Positions 52,125 through 64,000 of a stretch of DNA of 64,000 nucleotides are shown piece after piece (the stretch's first letter is position 1; each line of letters starts with the position of its first letter). The translations under genes were made by a program, and so were the position numbers. The notes beneath the pieces were generated by a model. The model saw nothing but the letters and a program-made list of their open reading frames with translations, did no database searches and was not told the origin of the DNA. The stretch comes from Colwellia sp. 20A7 (GTDB lineage Bacteria > Pseudomonadota > Gammaproteobacteria > Enterobacterales > Alteromonadaceae): NCBI RefSeq assembly GCF_009832865.1, contig NZ_CP047130.1:3968001-4032000 (forward strand), in the 5' to 3' direction.

Positions 52125-52137
52125 TATAATTATGTGA
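51600..52137 (+). pseudogene. Remnant IS630 transposase frames
   Basis: The two frames of the damaged IS copy. The first (51600-51947) lacks the N-terminus of orfA. The second (51910-52137) keeps the first catalytic Asp (WFQDEARFGQQ) but the 395-bp deletion removes the second Asp and the Glu and shifts the reading frame. It cannot encode an active enzyme. Confidence 0.88.
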
Positions 52138-52143
52138 GACAGC

Positions 52144-52172
52144 AAAAAGCCCGTCACTTTCGTAACGGGCTC
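52144..52172 (-). terminator. rRNA operon terminator
   Basis: On the minus strand GCCCGTTAC and GTGACGGGC pair around a GAAA tetraloop (one T-G wobble) and are followed by TTTTT, about 30 bp after the 5S gene. Confidence 0.92.
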
Positions 52173-52201
52173 TTCGGGTGTACCTTGCGGTACGAATAGA
52201 A

Positions 52202-52318
52202 GTTTAGCAATGTCCTACTCTCACATGGGAACTCCCACACTACCATCGGCGCTACTGCGTTTCACTTCTGAGTTCGGAATGGAGTCAGGTGGTACCACAG
52301 CGCTATTGTCGCTAAACA
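52202..52318 (-). rRNA. 5S ribosomal RNA
   Basis: About 117 bases. The ends pair (TGTTTAGCGAC ... TTGCTAAAC), and the conserved internal CCGAACTCAGAAGTGAAACG is present. Boundaries are estimated to within a few bases. Confidence 0.95.
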
Positions 52319-52528
52319 AAAAGGTTACAATCTTAGAAAGCTAACGTACACGGATGTACTAATGTCGATAATGTTCATGGATGAACGTTTTTATCGACTC
52401 TCTTTCGAGGTTTAAATATCGTTTTGTTCTTTATTCTGATTCAAGTAACACGTAAGTACGTGTGTTTTCTAATGTCAGTCTTCATACAATGCACTTCATA
52501 GTTCTAAAAACTACTTGGGTGTTGTATG

Positions 52529-55420
<2,892 letters not shown>

Positions 55421-55737
55421 ATACAACCCTAAGTAGTCTTTTCTAATAAAAGAAATGAAAACAAAGTACACCGTGGAGACTAATCCACAGTAATTGTAAA
55501 GTCTGACATTTTCACGTACTCAATATATCCGAAGATATAAGATGAGTTACTTGATAAGACATCTTTGCTCTAAGAGCAAGTATGAATTCGATAATACATC
55601 CTTGGGGGATGCATTATCACCATTACAGCATTCACGATAAGAGAATGTTGTAACAGCTTGGTATTTATACTGTAACAAACAACAGCGCGACACCGTGTTT
55701 GTCATATAAATACCGATATTTATATCAGCTTTCCAGA

Positions 55738-55749
55738 TTGTTAAAGAAC
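55738..55749 (-). promoter_or_regulatory. boxA antitermination site in the 16S-23S spacer
   Basis: On the minus strand GTTCTTTAACAA matches the boxA element bound by NusB/S10 for rRNA antitermination and is followed by TCTGGAAAGCTG. It lies about 200 bp downstream of tRNA-Ala, within the spacer, which otherwise contains only hairpins (for example near 55590-55618). Confidence 0.75.
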
Positions 55750-55945
55750 TAATTTTTAACTCACATTCGGTTAAAAACTTGGTTTAAAAAACCAAACTTA
55801 AATTATCATCGCTTTGATAGATTAAGTTTGGTCTCTTTCTTCATTTAAAAGAAACGATGGTATTTTGATTTCTTTACAAGGCGCTTTGTGGTGACGTGTA
55901 GTCTTTTCTACACGAACTACGAAGCAACGTAGTAAAAAGTCAAAA

Positions 55946-56021
55946 TGGTGGAGCTAAGCAGGATCGAACTGCTGACCTCCTGCGTGCAAGGCAGGCGCTC
56001 TCCCAGCTGAGCTATAGCCCC
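55946..56021 (-). tRNA. tRNA-Ala (anticodon TGC) in the rRNA spacer
   Basis: 76 bases with encoded CCA. Acceptor GGGGCTA / TAGCTCC (one G-T pair), anticodon TGC in CTTGCAC, T-arm CAGCAG-TTCGATC-CTGCT. It is the only tRNA I find in the 16S-23S spacer. Confidence 0.97.
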
Positions 56022-56117
56022 ATCAGGGTTTCTTTCAATTTTGTTATCATGTAATTTGTGTGAATACTCTGAATATCTCTTAAAAGGGACATTCCATTAT
56101 TCGTTTTTACTTCAAGA

Positions 56118-57658
<1,541 letters not shown>

Positions 57659-57912
57659 AAAATCGTTTGTGTAACCTCACCATTCTTACCTAAGTAAAAG
57701 TGATGTGTTACTGCTCAATGAATTCTGTCGTGATACCAGCAAAGCTGATATCGCATTACATAGTCGCCACCTATCTCGCTAGAAATAAGTAACTATATTT
57801 ATTTGCATGAACATCATTCATTAAGCGTTTTTTTTGTTCCACTTTCCTAAGAAAGAAGAACTATGTAAAAACAAGTTAATGTGAGTATTCACACAAATTG
57901 CATGATAACTAA

Positions 57913-57923
57913 TTGTTAAAGAA
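57913..57923 (-). promoter_or_regulatory. boxA in the rRNA leader
   Basis: On the minus strand TTCTTTAACAA, about 255 bp upstream of 16S and 120 bp downstream of the P1 promoter, matches boxA for NusB-dependent antitermination. Confidence 0.7.
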
Positions 57924-58040
57924 GATATCGAGTAACTAGGTTAGTCGATATAGATGAGAGTCGCATTCGCTCTTCACCTAACGATTTAAGCTTAACTTAA
58001 TTCGTGTTGCTCGTTGCTGTTGCCCCGAAGCAGGATGCGT

Positions 58041-58068
58041 ATCATACGCTTCCGAGTTTTAATGTCAA
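58041..58068 (-). promoter_or_regulatory. rRNA operon P1 promoter
   Basis: On the minus strand TTGACA, a 16-bp spacer and TATGAT are followed by a GC-containing discriminator and preceded by an A/T-rich UP-element-like tract. The 16-bp spacer is typical of rrn P1. The leader to 16S is about 375 bases. Confidence 0.88.
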
Positions 58069-58454
58069 CGTTTTATTTTGATTTATTTAAAAGTTTTTGT
58101 AAACTCTCAAACCCTTCATTCTAAAACGTTAAGTTAACTATTTATCATTAAAATGAAAGTAGATAACTTATTAAAACAGCCCGTTGATGATTCGTTTTGC
58201 CTGAACCCCTTGGAACTGGAGCGCATTCTAGAGATTTCTGGGAAATGGTCAAGGCTTTTCTTTAAAGTTTTATTCGTTCGAAGATAAATCGAACGAAATG
58301 TTTTCATTTCACACAATTTATCGTTATTAATTGCTATCTTGAATGTTTTTTACACTAATATAGTTGCACAATGACAAAAGGTGAGTAACATAGAAATGTA
58401 AATTTACATTTTGTTCTTATAAATTAATATTAAAATAATAATTAGGTATCCATT

Positions 58455-58928
58455 ATGAAGTCTCCGAATATTTCAGCAATAGTTATAGCAGCCATTTTCG
58501 CTATTATTGCTTTTTTAGTTTTTAGTTCTATATCAGCTATTACACCTTTACTAATTGCTGTCTTTGTTTTTGTCAGTTCACTTATTGCTCCGCTTATTAA
58601 CCTTCCTGGTAACAAAGGCCAATCAAGTATTCCATCTGATACTGATAATAATAACAATGATTTTAAAACACTCTATGTTGGTAACCTACCTTACCGTGCC
58701 AATGAAACCGCAGTAAGAGAATTGTTTGCTACTTATGGTCATGTTGAATCAGTAAGATTGATGAAAGATAAGCATACAGGTAAACGTAGAGGGTTTGGTT
58801 TTGTAGAAATGTCTGCAAGTGATTTAGAAAAAGCAATTACAGCATTAAATGATGCTGAATTTGAGCAACGTACTTTAAAAGTTAGAGAAGCTAAAGAACG
58901 TCCTGAAAGAGTTGAAGCAAGTGACTAA
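58455..58928 (+). CDS. Membrane-anchored RNA recognition motif (RRM) protein
   Basis: 157 residues. Two hydrophobic helices come first (about 7-25 AIVIAAIFAIIAFLVFSSI-like and 29-50 AITPLLIAVFVFVSSLIAPL). A short Asn/Asp-rich linker (about 60-69) leads to one complete RRM (71-146) with RNP2 LYVGNLPY (73-80) and RNP1 KRRGFGFVEM (110-119). The tail is charged. Soluble RRM proteins of this type bind single-stranded RNA and are cold-induced in some bacteria. The membrane helices imply RNA binding at the inner membrane. The function is unknown. It is a single gene ending at a strong terminator. Confidence 0.88.
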   Translation: MKSPNISAIVIAAIFAIIAFLVFSSISAITPLLIAVFVFVSSLIAPLINLPGNKGQSSIPSDTDNNNNDFKTLYVGNLPYRANETAVRELFATYGHVESVRLMKDKHTGKRRGFGFVEMSASDLEKAITALNDAEFEQRTLKVREAKERPERVEASD

Positions 58929-58963
58929 CTCCCTCAGTGTTATTTACTTTAATAACTAATAAT

Positions 58964-58991
58964 AAAAAACCCGATTAATATCGGGTTTTTT
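58964..58991 (+). terminator. Terminator of the RRM gene
   Basis: Stem ACCCGAT / ATCGGGT with a 4-base loop, flanked by A- and T-runs, 35 bp after the stop codon. The remainder of the gap to trmA (58992-59268) shows no gene. Confidence 0.93.
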
Positions 58992-59268
58992 ATTGCCATA
59001 AAACAAGCTTGAGTTACTTTTCGATATAACTCTACTTCCCTATAGTGTTATTGATGTGGGTTATGGCTTTATCTTTATTTCACAAAATAGAAGATATTAC
59101 GTTTATATTGACTGCAACGCAGAAAAGCTAAACAAATATTCACTCTATACTAGACAAAACCTAAACTCACGCTAAAATTGCGCACTTCAATACTCAGGTT
59201 TATTAAAGTAACTGAGTGTCCTAACGAATTCTAGTATTCACAATAAGTAAACAATAAGGTAAGCATTT

Positions 59269-60363
59269 ATGTTTAGTCATATTCATCCCGATAATTATGA
59301 ACAGCAATTGTCAGAGAAAAACCAAGAAATGACCGCTCTATTTTCTTGCTTTAATATCCCTGCTGCAGAAATTTTTCCATCAGAGCCGTTAAATTATCGC
59401 TTACGTGCTGAGTTTAGAGTATGGCATCAGGGTGATGATCTCTATTACATAATGTTTAACAGTGAAACTAAAGAAAAATTTCGCGTTGATGAATTTCCTG
59501 TCGCTAGCCAATTAATAAATCAAGCGATGAAAGCTTTATTGATAGCAATTAAAGATTTAAAAGAACTACGGTACAAGCTATTTCAAGTAGACTTTCTTTC
59601 TACGTTAAGTGGTGAGCTGCTAATTAGCATGCTTTACCATAAACCTTTAGAGCCTACTTGGGAAGATGCTGCAAAAGCACTGAAAATAGAATTATCAGCA
59701 ATAGCTCCGGTAGATATAATTGGCCGAGCTAAAAAGCAAAAAATTATCCTCGATAAAGATTATGTGATGGAATCTTTACAGGTTGGTGATAATAAGTTCA
59801 CTTATCAACAAGTTGAAAATAGTTTTACACAACCAAACGGCAACGTGAATGAGCAAATGCTTTTATGGGCCCAAAAAGCGACGGTTGATGCCGGTGGAGA
59901 CTTAATAGAGCTTTATTGTGGTAATGGTAACTTCAGTGTTGCCCTAGCTCAAAATTTTACACGTGTTTTAGGTACTGAAATATCAAAAACTTCGGTAAAG
60001 TCCGCACAAGTAAATATAAAAGCCAATAATATCGATAATATAAATATTGTTCGTATGTCTAGTGAAGAGTTTAGTCAAGCGATGAACGGTGAACGTAAGT
60101 TCAGACGTTTAGAAGGGTTCGATTTAACTACTTACAATTACGATACTGTATTAGTCGATCCTCCTCGTGCAGGTTTAGATAAAGATAGCGTCGAACTAGT
60201 GAGCCGTTTTAATAAGATTATATATATTTCTTGCAACCCTAATACGTTAAAAGAAAATTTAACTGACTTAACTAAAACACATACTATTGAGAAGTTTGCT
60301 TTATTTGATCAATTTCCTTATACCTCACACATTGAAGTAGGTGTGGTATTAACTAGAAAATAA
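59269..60363 (+). CDS. trmA: tRNA (uracil-54-C5)-methyltransferase
   Basis: TrmA makes ribothymidine at position 54 of tRNAs using SAM. The 364-residue length equals the family norm (E. coli 366). It shows SAM motif LIELYCGNGNFSVALA, VLVDPPRAGLD and the catalytic cysteine in IIYISCNPNTLKENL. It begins MFSHIHPDNYEQQLSEKNQE and lacks a TRAM domain, separating it from RlmD/RlmC. AAGGTAAGC precedes the ATG. It is convergent with fabR; the order trmA-fabR-desaturase recalls trmA/fabR adjacency in enterics. Confidence 0.96.
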   Translation: MFSHIHPDNYEQQLSEKNQEMTALFSCFNIPAAEIFPSEPLNYRLRAEFRVWHQGDDLYYIMFNSETKEKFRVDEFPVASQLINQAMKALLIAIKDLKELRYKLFQVDFLSTLSGELLISMLYHKPLEPTWEDAAKALKIELSAIAPVDIIGRAKKQKIILDKDYVMESLQVGDNKFTYQQVENSFTQPNGNVNEQMLLWAQKATVDAGGDLIELYCGNGNFSVALAQNFTRVLGTEISKTSVKSAQVNIKANNIDNINIVRMSSEEFSQAMNGERKFRRLEGFDLTTYNYDTVLVDPPRAGLDKDSVELVSRFNKIIYISCNPNTLKENLTDLTKTHTIEKFALFDQFPYTSHIEVGVVLTRK

Positions 60364-60373
60364 CTCTATCTTT

Positions 60374-60405
60374 AACCATGAGCTCTGCAATAAGACCTCA
60401 TGGTT
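60374..60405. terminator. Hairpin between convergent trmA and fabR
   Basis: An 8-bp inverted repeat AACCATGA / TCATGGTT with a 16-base loop lies in the short gap between the two stop codons. There is no strong T-run. Confidence 0.45.
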
Positions 60406-60416
60406 TGTGAACTTAG

Positions 60417-61052
60417 TTATTTATGCGTTTTTTTAGATATTTTACGTCTATCACTAAGTTCAGCAGCACCACGTGCAATAAAGCGAAGTTGTTGAATGGT
60501 CTGTTTTGATAACTGTGCTCTTTCTGATTTATCCTCCATATCTAATGCATCAGAGCCTGCGCTAAAAACAATAGTAACAGCGGCATTGGCTTGCATATAT
60601 GCAACTTCTGTATCTAAATCTTTTGCATGTTGTAAATAATCACAAAGCTCCATAGTGAAATAACGAATTTCACGAATTACTGCAGCTCTAAACGCAGCTG
60701 AAGTACCTGAACGTTCTCGTAGCAATAAACGAAATACATTACCGTTACTTTCGATTAACTCCATAAATGTCTCGACAGATATTTGAATAACCGAACCACC
60801 TTTAGCAATACGTTGACGAGCTTGGCGCATTAACTGTCTTAATGTTAAACCCGCCTCATCTACTAATGTTAATCCAAGTTCATCCATATCACTAAAATGT
60901 CGATAAAATGAAGTAGGTGCGAGGCCCGCCTCTTTAGCAACTTCTCTTAAACTTAAACTGGAAAAACTTCGCTCAGCACTCAATTGATTCAAAGCGGCAT
61001 CAATCAATAACCTACGTGTTTTTTCTTTTTGCTGGGCACGAATACCGCTCAT
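60417..61052 (-). CDS. fabR: TetR-family repressor FabR of unsaturated fatty acid synthesis
   Basis: 211 residues from ATG 61052 ([20 protein letters not shown]), which has GAGG at the right distance; a longer frame to 61103 adds 17 residues and lacks a site. The TetR HTH ([20 protein letters not shown], about 34-53) and the FabR-typical [19 protein letters not shown] are visible. FabR senses the saturated/unsaturated acyl balance and represses fabA/fabB or desaturase genes. Divergent from a desaturase with a FabR-type palindrome between them. Confidence 0.93.
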   Translation of the reverse strand: MSGIRAQQKEKTRRLLIDAALNQLSAERSFSSLSLREVAKEAGLAPTSFYRHFSDMDELGLTLVDEAGLTLRQLMRQARQRIAKGGSVIQISVETFMELIESNGNVFRLLLRERSGTSAAFRAAVIREIRYFTMELCDYLQHAKDLDTEVAYMQANAAVTIVFSAGSDALDMEDKSERAQLSKQTIQQLRFIARGAAELSDRRKISKKTHK

Positions 61053-61182
61053 AGTTTTCCTCTTTATAAAGCAATTTGGATTAGCACATTTATAACAAAC
61101 CAATAATATCAGCTTCCTAACCCGAGTAAAAATATATTAATTACACTTGACTGGTTAGATGAACTCGCTAAACTATAACAAT

Positions 61183-61200
61183 AGCGTACACGTGTACACT
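61183..61200. promoter_or_regulatory. FabR/DesT-type operator
   Basis: AGCGTACACGTGTACACT closely resembles the published FabR/DesT operator pattern AGCGTACACGTGTTCGCT. It contains a perfect 12-bp palindrome GTACACGTGTAC. It lies 41 bp before the desaturase start codon, so it should control desA and possibly fabR. Confidence 0.85.
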
Positions 61201-61240
61201 TAAATTCATATAAAATATTAGTTAAGAACAGCGAGATAAA

Positions 61241-62359
61241 ATGAAAAAACCCCAGATTGTTTGGCTCAACGTCACTATTTTTATAGTTACTTTTTTAGTA
61301 GCTATTATTACTGTCCCTTATAGAGCAGTAACTACAGGCTTTGACAGCACAGAGTTAATATTTGCTTTAATCTGTTTTATTTATTGTGGTATGTCAATTA
61401 CCGCCGGGTATCACCGTTTATGGTCACATAAAACCTACCAAGCGCATTCAAGCTTACGTTTCATTTTCGCTTTAGGTGGTGCATTTGCCTTACAAAATAG
61501 TATTTTGCACTGGTCTTCAGATCATAGAATTCATCATAAACATGTCGACAACAATGACAAAGACCCTTATTCAGCTAAAAAAGGATTTTGGTATTCACAT
61601 ATAGGTTGGATGTGTCGAGAATATCAAGCTCATCGTTACAACGATTATAATAATGTTCGTGATTTACAAAAAGACAATATTGTAATGTGGCAGCATAAGC
61701 ATTATCTATTACTGACTATTTTGATGAACATTGGTGTACCTGTTGCTTTCGGTTTGTGGCATGGAGACATACTTAATAGTATTTTATTAGTCGGCTTCCT
61801 GAGATTAGTGTTAAGTCACCATACAACTTTTTTCATTAATTCTTTAGCACATATTTGGGGCAAACAAACTTACACCGACAAAAACACCGCAAGAGATAAT
61901 GGCTTATTAGCTTTACTTACCTTTGGCGAAGGCTATCATAACTATCACCATATCTTTGAAAATGATTATCGAAATGGTATTCGTTGGTGGCAATTCGACC
62001 CAACAAAATGGCTGATAAAAAGTTGCCAATGGTTAGGTTTAACGACGAAATTACGTACTAGCCCTGAAGATAAAATAGAAAAAATGCGTTTAGCTATGAC
62101 TCTAAAACGTAGCAAGGACAAATTAACTCGATTACCTAATGCAGATCAGGCTATTTTACATCTTCAACAAGAATACGATTTACTGATTAGTAAACTAAAT
62201 GACTATTACCAAATTCGCAAAACTCTACTGACAGAAAAGCGAGAACAGGTATTAGCGGATGTTGAAAAATCTGAATTGATGAAACAATATAAAGAATTAA
62301 AAGTTAAATTGAGTGAGCAGCAAAAAAATTGGCATACTCTCACCGCAAAACTCACATAA
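61241..62359 (+). CDS. Acyl-CoA delta-9 fatty acid desaturase
   Basis: A 372-residue membrane di-iron desaturase. The three histidine boxes are HRLWSH (58-63), HRIHHKH (95-101) and HNYHH (233-237), with hydrophobic segments at about 8-26, 38-55, 157-172 and 178-195. It introduces a double bond into acyl-CoA and so adjusts membrane fluidity, which matters in cold seawater. The C-terminal 100 residues are predominantly charged and helical, possibly coiled coil, longer than in minimal desaturases. It is under the putative FabR operator. Confidence 0.94.
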   Translation: MKKPQIVWLNVTIFIVTFLVAIITVPYRAVTTGFDSTELIFALICFIYCGMSITAGYHRLWSHKTYQAHSSLRFIFALGGAFALQNSILHWSSDHRIHHKHVDNNDKDPYSAKKGFWYSHIGWMCREYQAHRYNDYNNVRDLQKDNIVMWQHKHYLLLTILMNIGVPVAFGLWHGDILNSILLVGFLRLVLSHHTTFFINSLAHIWGKQTYTDKNTARDNGLLALLTFGEGYHNYHHIFENDYRNGIRWWQFDPTKWLIKSCQWLGLTTKLRTSPEDKIEKMRLAMTLKRSKDKLTRLPNADQAILHLQQEYDLLISKLNDYYQIRKTLLTEKREQVLADVEKSELMKQYKELKVKLSEQQKNWHTLTAKLT

Positions 62360-62451
62360 TAATCAATAAAATACAAATCAATTGATTACCATTTTCCTTA
62401 AATCCTGCTAATATTTTCATAATAAATGTAATCAGGGTTTGGGGAAAACTT

Positions 62452-63882
62452 TTGGCTAAAGCTAATACAACGAAATCAACGAGTGAGAAAACATTTGATT
62501 ATGATGTAATCATTATCGGTACAGGTCCTGGCGGCGAAGGCGCTGCAATGGAACTATCAAAAAAAAATAAAAAAGTCGCTATTATTGAGCGTTACAAAGA
62601 CGTTGGTGGCGGTTGTACTCATTGGGGGACAATTCCTTCAAAAGCATTACGTCAAAGTGTTAGTCGATTAACAGAATATAATGCTAGCCCTTTATTTCGT
62701 GGGCATAATAAAGCGAAGCGTTTAACCTGCGCAGAAATTCTAAACCATGCCTCTTCAGTTATAAGCAAGCAAGTACAGCTTCGTAGTGGCTTTTATGATC
62801 GTAACCAAGTAGAACTGATTACTGGTGATGCATCTTTTATTGATAGTAATACCATCCAAATTATAAAAAAGGATGGTTCAATAGAAAAAATTAGCGCTGA
62901 AAAAATTGTTATTGCTACCGGCTCACACCCTTATAGACCCGATGATATTAACTTTAATCATCCACGCGTATATGACTCAGACACTATTCTTTCCCTTAAA
63001 CATGAGCCCCGCTCTATTATCATCTATGGCGCGGGTGTTATAGGCAGTGAATATGCATCGATTTTCCGTGGACTTAGTGTAAAAGTAGATTTAATTAATA
63101 CGCGTGATCGACTTCTCTCTTTCTTAGATGATGAAATATCAGATGCTTTAAGTTATCACTTATGGAATAACGGTGTAGTTATTAGACACGGTGAGCAAAT
63201 AAAACGTGTTGAAGCCACCGATCAATCCGTTATTGTATATTTAGAGTCCGGGAAAAAGATGCGAGCGGACTGTCTTTTATTTGCTAATGGGCGTACCGGT
63301 AATACTGCTGATTTAAACTTAGAAAATGCCGGATTAAAAGCAGATGGACGTGGACAGCTAAAAGTAAACAACAAATATCAAACCCATATTGAAAATATTT
63401 ATGCAGTTGGCGATGTTATTGGTTATCCAAGCTTAGCCAGTGCCGCTTACGATCAAGGCCGATTAGCAGCATCAGCTATGATAGATCATCAAAGTACAGC
63501 TATGTTGATAGCTGACATCCCTACAGGTATATATACGATTCCTGAGATCAGTTCAGTTGGTAAAACAGAACAAGAATTAACAGAAGCAAAAATACCTTAC
63601 GAAGTAGGCAGAGCACAGTTCAAACATTTAGCCAGAGCCCAAATCACTAATAGCTTAGTTGGCTCTTTAAAAATTCTTTTTCACCGTGAAACTAAAGAAA
63701 TTTTAGGTATTCATTGTTTTGGTGAAAATGCTGCTGAAATTATTCACATTGGGCAAGCTATTATGCAACAAACTAATGGTGGTAATACTATTGAATATTT
63801 CGTTAATACTACCTTTAATTATCCAACAATGGCTGAAGCATTTCGTGTTGCCGCATTAAATGGATTAAATAGATTATTTTAA
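62452..63882 (+). CDS. sthA: Soluble pyridine nucleotide transhydrogenase
   Basis: An FAD enzyme that moves reducing equivalents between NADPH and NAD. The 476-residue sequence is close to E. coli SthA (UdhA): [18 protein letters not shown] (FAD site), [38 protein letters not shown] (NAD site) and the C-terminus [20 protein letters not shown]. As in SthA, the redox-disulfide of related dehydrogenases is absent, with Thr where the second Cys would be. The start is TTG 62452 (six bases after GGGGA); no ATG lies in frame nearby. The N-terminal dozen residues ([12 protein letters not shown]) are an extension over E. coli. Confidence 0.96.
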   Translation: MAKANTTKSTSEKTFDYDVIIIGTGPGGEGAAMELSKKNKKVAIIERYKDVGGGCTHWGTIPSKALRQSVSRLTEYNASPLFRGHNKAKRLTCAEILNHASSVISKQVQLRSGFYDRNQVELITGDASFIDSNTIQIIKKDGSIEKISAEKIVIATGSHPYRPDDINFNHPRVYDSDTILSLKHEPRSIIIYGAGVIGSEYASIFRGLSVKVDLINTRDRLLSFLDDEISDALSYHLWNNGVVIRHGEQIKRVEATDQSVIVYLESGKKMRADCLLFANGRTGNTADLNLENAGLKADGRGQLKVNNKYQTHIENIYAVGDVIGYPSLASAAYDQGRLAASAMIDHQSTAMLIADIPTGIYTIPEISSVGKTEQELTEAKIPYEVGRAQFKHLARAQITNSLVGSLKILFHRETKEILGIHCFGENAAEIIHIGQAIMQQTNGGNTIEYFVNTTFNYPTMAEAFRVAALNGLNRLF

Positions 63883-63916
63883 CCCGTTTAATTTTAGGAA
63901 AATTGACCATGCCAGT

Positions 63917-63950
63917 AGTTACATAGCTTATTAAATTAAGTTATGTAACT
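63917..63950 (+). terminator. AT-rich stem-loop after sthA
   Basis: A 9-bp inverted repeat AGTTACATA / TATGTAACT with an inner CTTA / TAAG pair lies 35 bp after the sthA stop. No T-run follows, so its role as terminator is tentative. The remaining bases to 64000 show no gene. Confidence 0.4.
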
Positions 63951-64000
63951 TATACCTACTCTAATAAATGACTTCACTCGTGTTGGTGAAAATAGCCAAT

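Noticed and set aside
58134..58316. 60-codon minus-strand frame upstream of the rRNA promoter
   Set aside because: No ribosome-binding site, no recognisable motif, and it lies in the AT-rich upstream region of rrn P1.

Overview
The window looks like a chromosomal segment of a marine gammaproteobacterium in Alteromonadales, most like Colwellia or Thalassotalea. This is inferred from the AT-rich DNA, the protein sequences, and gene orders known in this group (rodZ-pilW-rlmN-ndk; rrn-murB-birA-coaX-tRNAs-tufB-secE-nusG-rplKAJL-rpoBC-rpsLG-fusA-tufA; glnA-ntrBC). Almost everything is core genome. I found no CRISPR array, phage, plasmid function, toxin-antitoxin pair or defence island, and no wholly new system.

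Left part (1-25 kb). The minus strand carries the end of a cell-shape/pilus/rRNA-modification block (rodZ, pilW, rlmN, ndk). A plus-strand permease/acyl-CoA ligase pair follows, then a Cache-type hybrid sensor kinase with an OmpR-family regulator. Next come malic enzyme, a lone iscX, a cysteine-desulfurase-like class V enzyme with an Lrp-type regulator, dtd and yihY, a small membrane protein, and typA. The nitrogen control block is glnA, a DUF4124 gene, ntrB and ntrC. glnA has a clear sigma-54 promoter and an NtrC site, and a second NtrC-like site precedes ntrB. A MerC-like membrane gene and epmA complete this part.

Middle part (25-50 kb, nearly all minus strand). This is the transcription/translation superblock, read from high to low coordinates: murB, birA, coaX, four tRNAs (Thr-Tyr-Gly-Thr), tufB, an inserted K+/H+ antiporter gene, tRNA-Trp, secE, nusG, rplK, rplA, rplJ, rplL, rpoB, rpoC, rpsL, rpsG, fusA, tufA. 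The two tuf genes are direct repeats 20.4 kb apart. They encode the same protein and share an identical 3' flank of about 176 bp that can fold into a long nested hairpin. Promoters upstream of rplK, rplJ, rpsL and the tRNAs, the rplL-rpoB attenuator, and several terminators are visible.

Right part (50-64 kb). An IS630-family insertion sequence, followed by a damaged second copy, lies between murB and a complete rRNA operon (16S, tRNA-Ala, 23S, 5S, minus strand) with a recognisable P1 promoter. Beyond the operon are a gene for an RNA-recognition-motif protein with two membrane helices, trmA, the FabR repressor with a divergent fatty-acid desaturase and a FabR-type palindrome between them, and sthA.

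The points most worth a second look are the tuf gene conversion and its structured 3' region, the membrane-anchored RRM protein, the PilW-LysM fusion, the desulfurase-like enzyme next to iscX, the 0.87 kb unexplained gap beside tufB, an orphan terminator upstream of the IS, and the non-ATG start of fusA.
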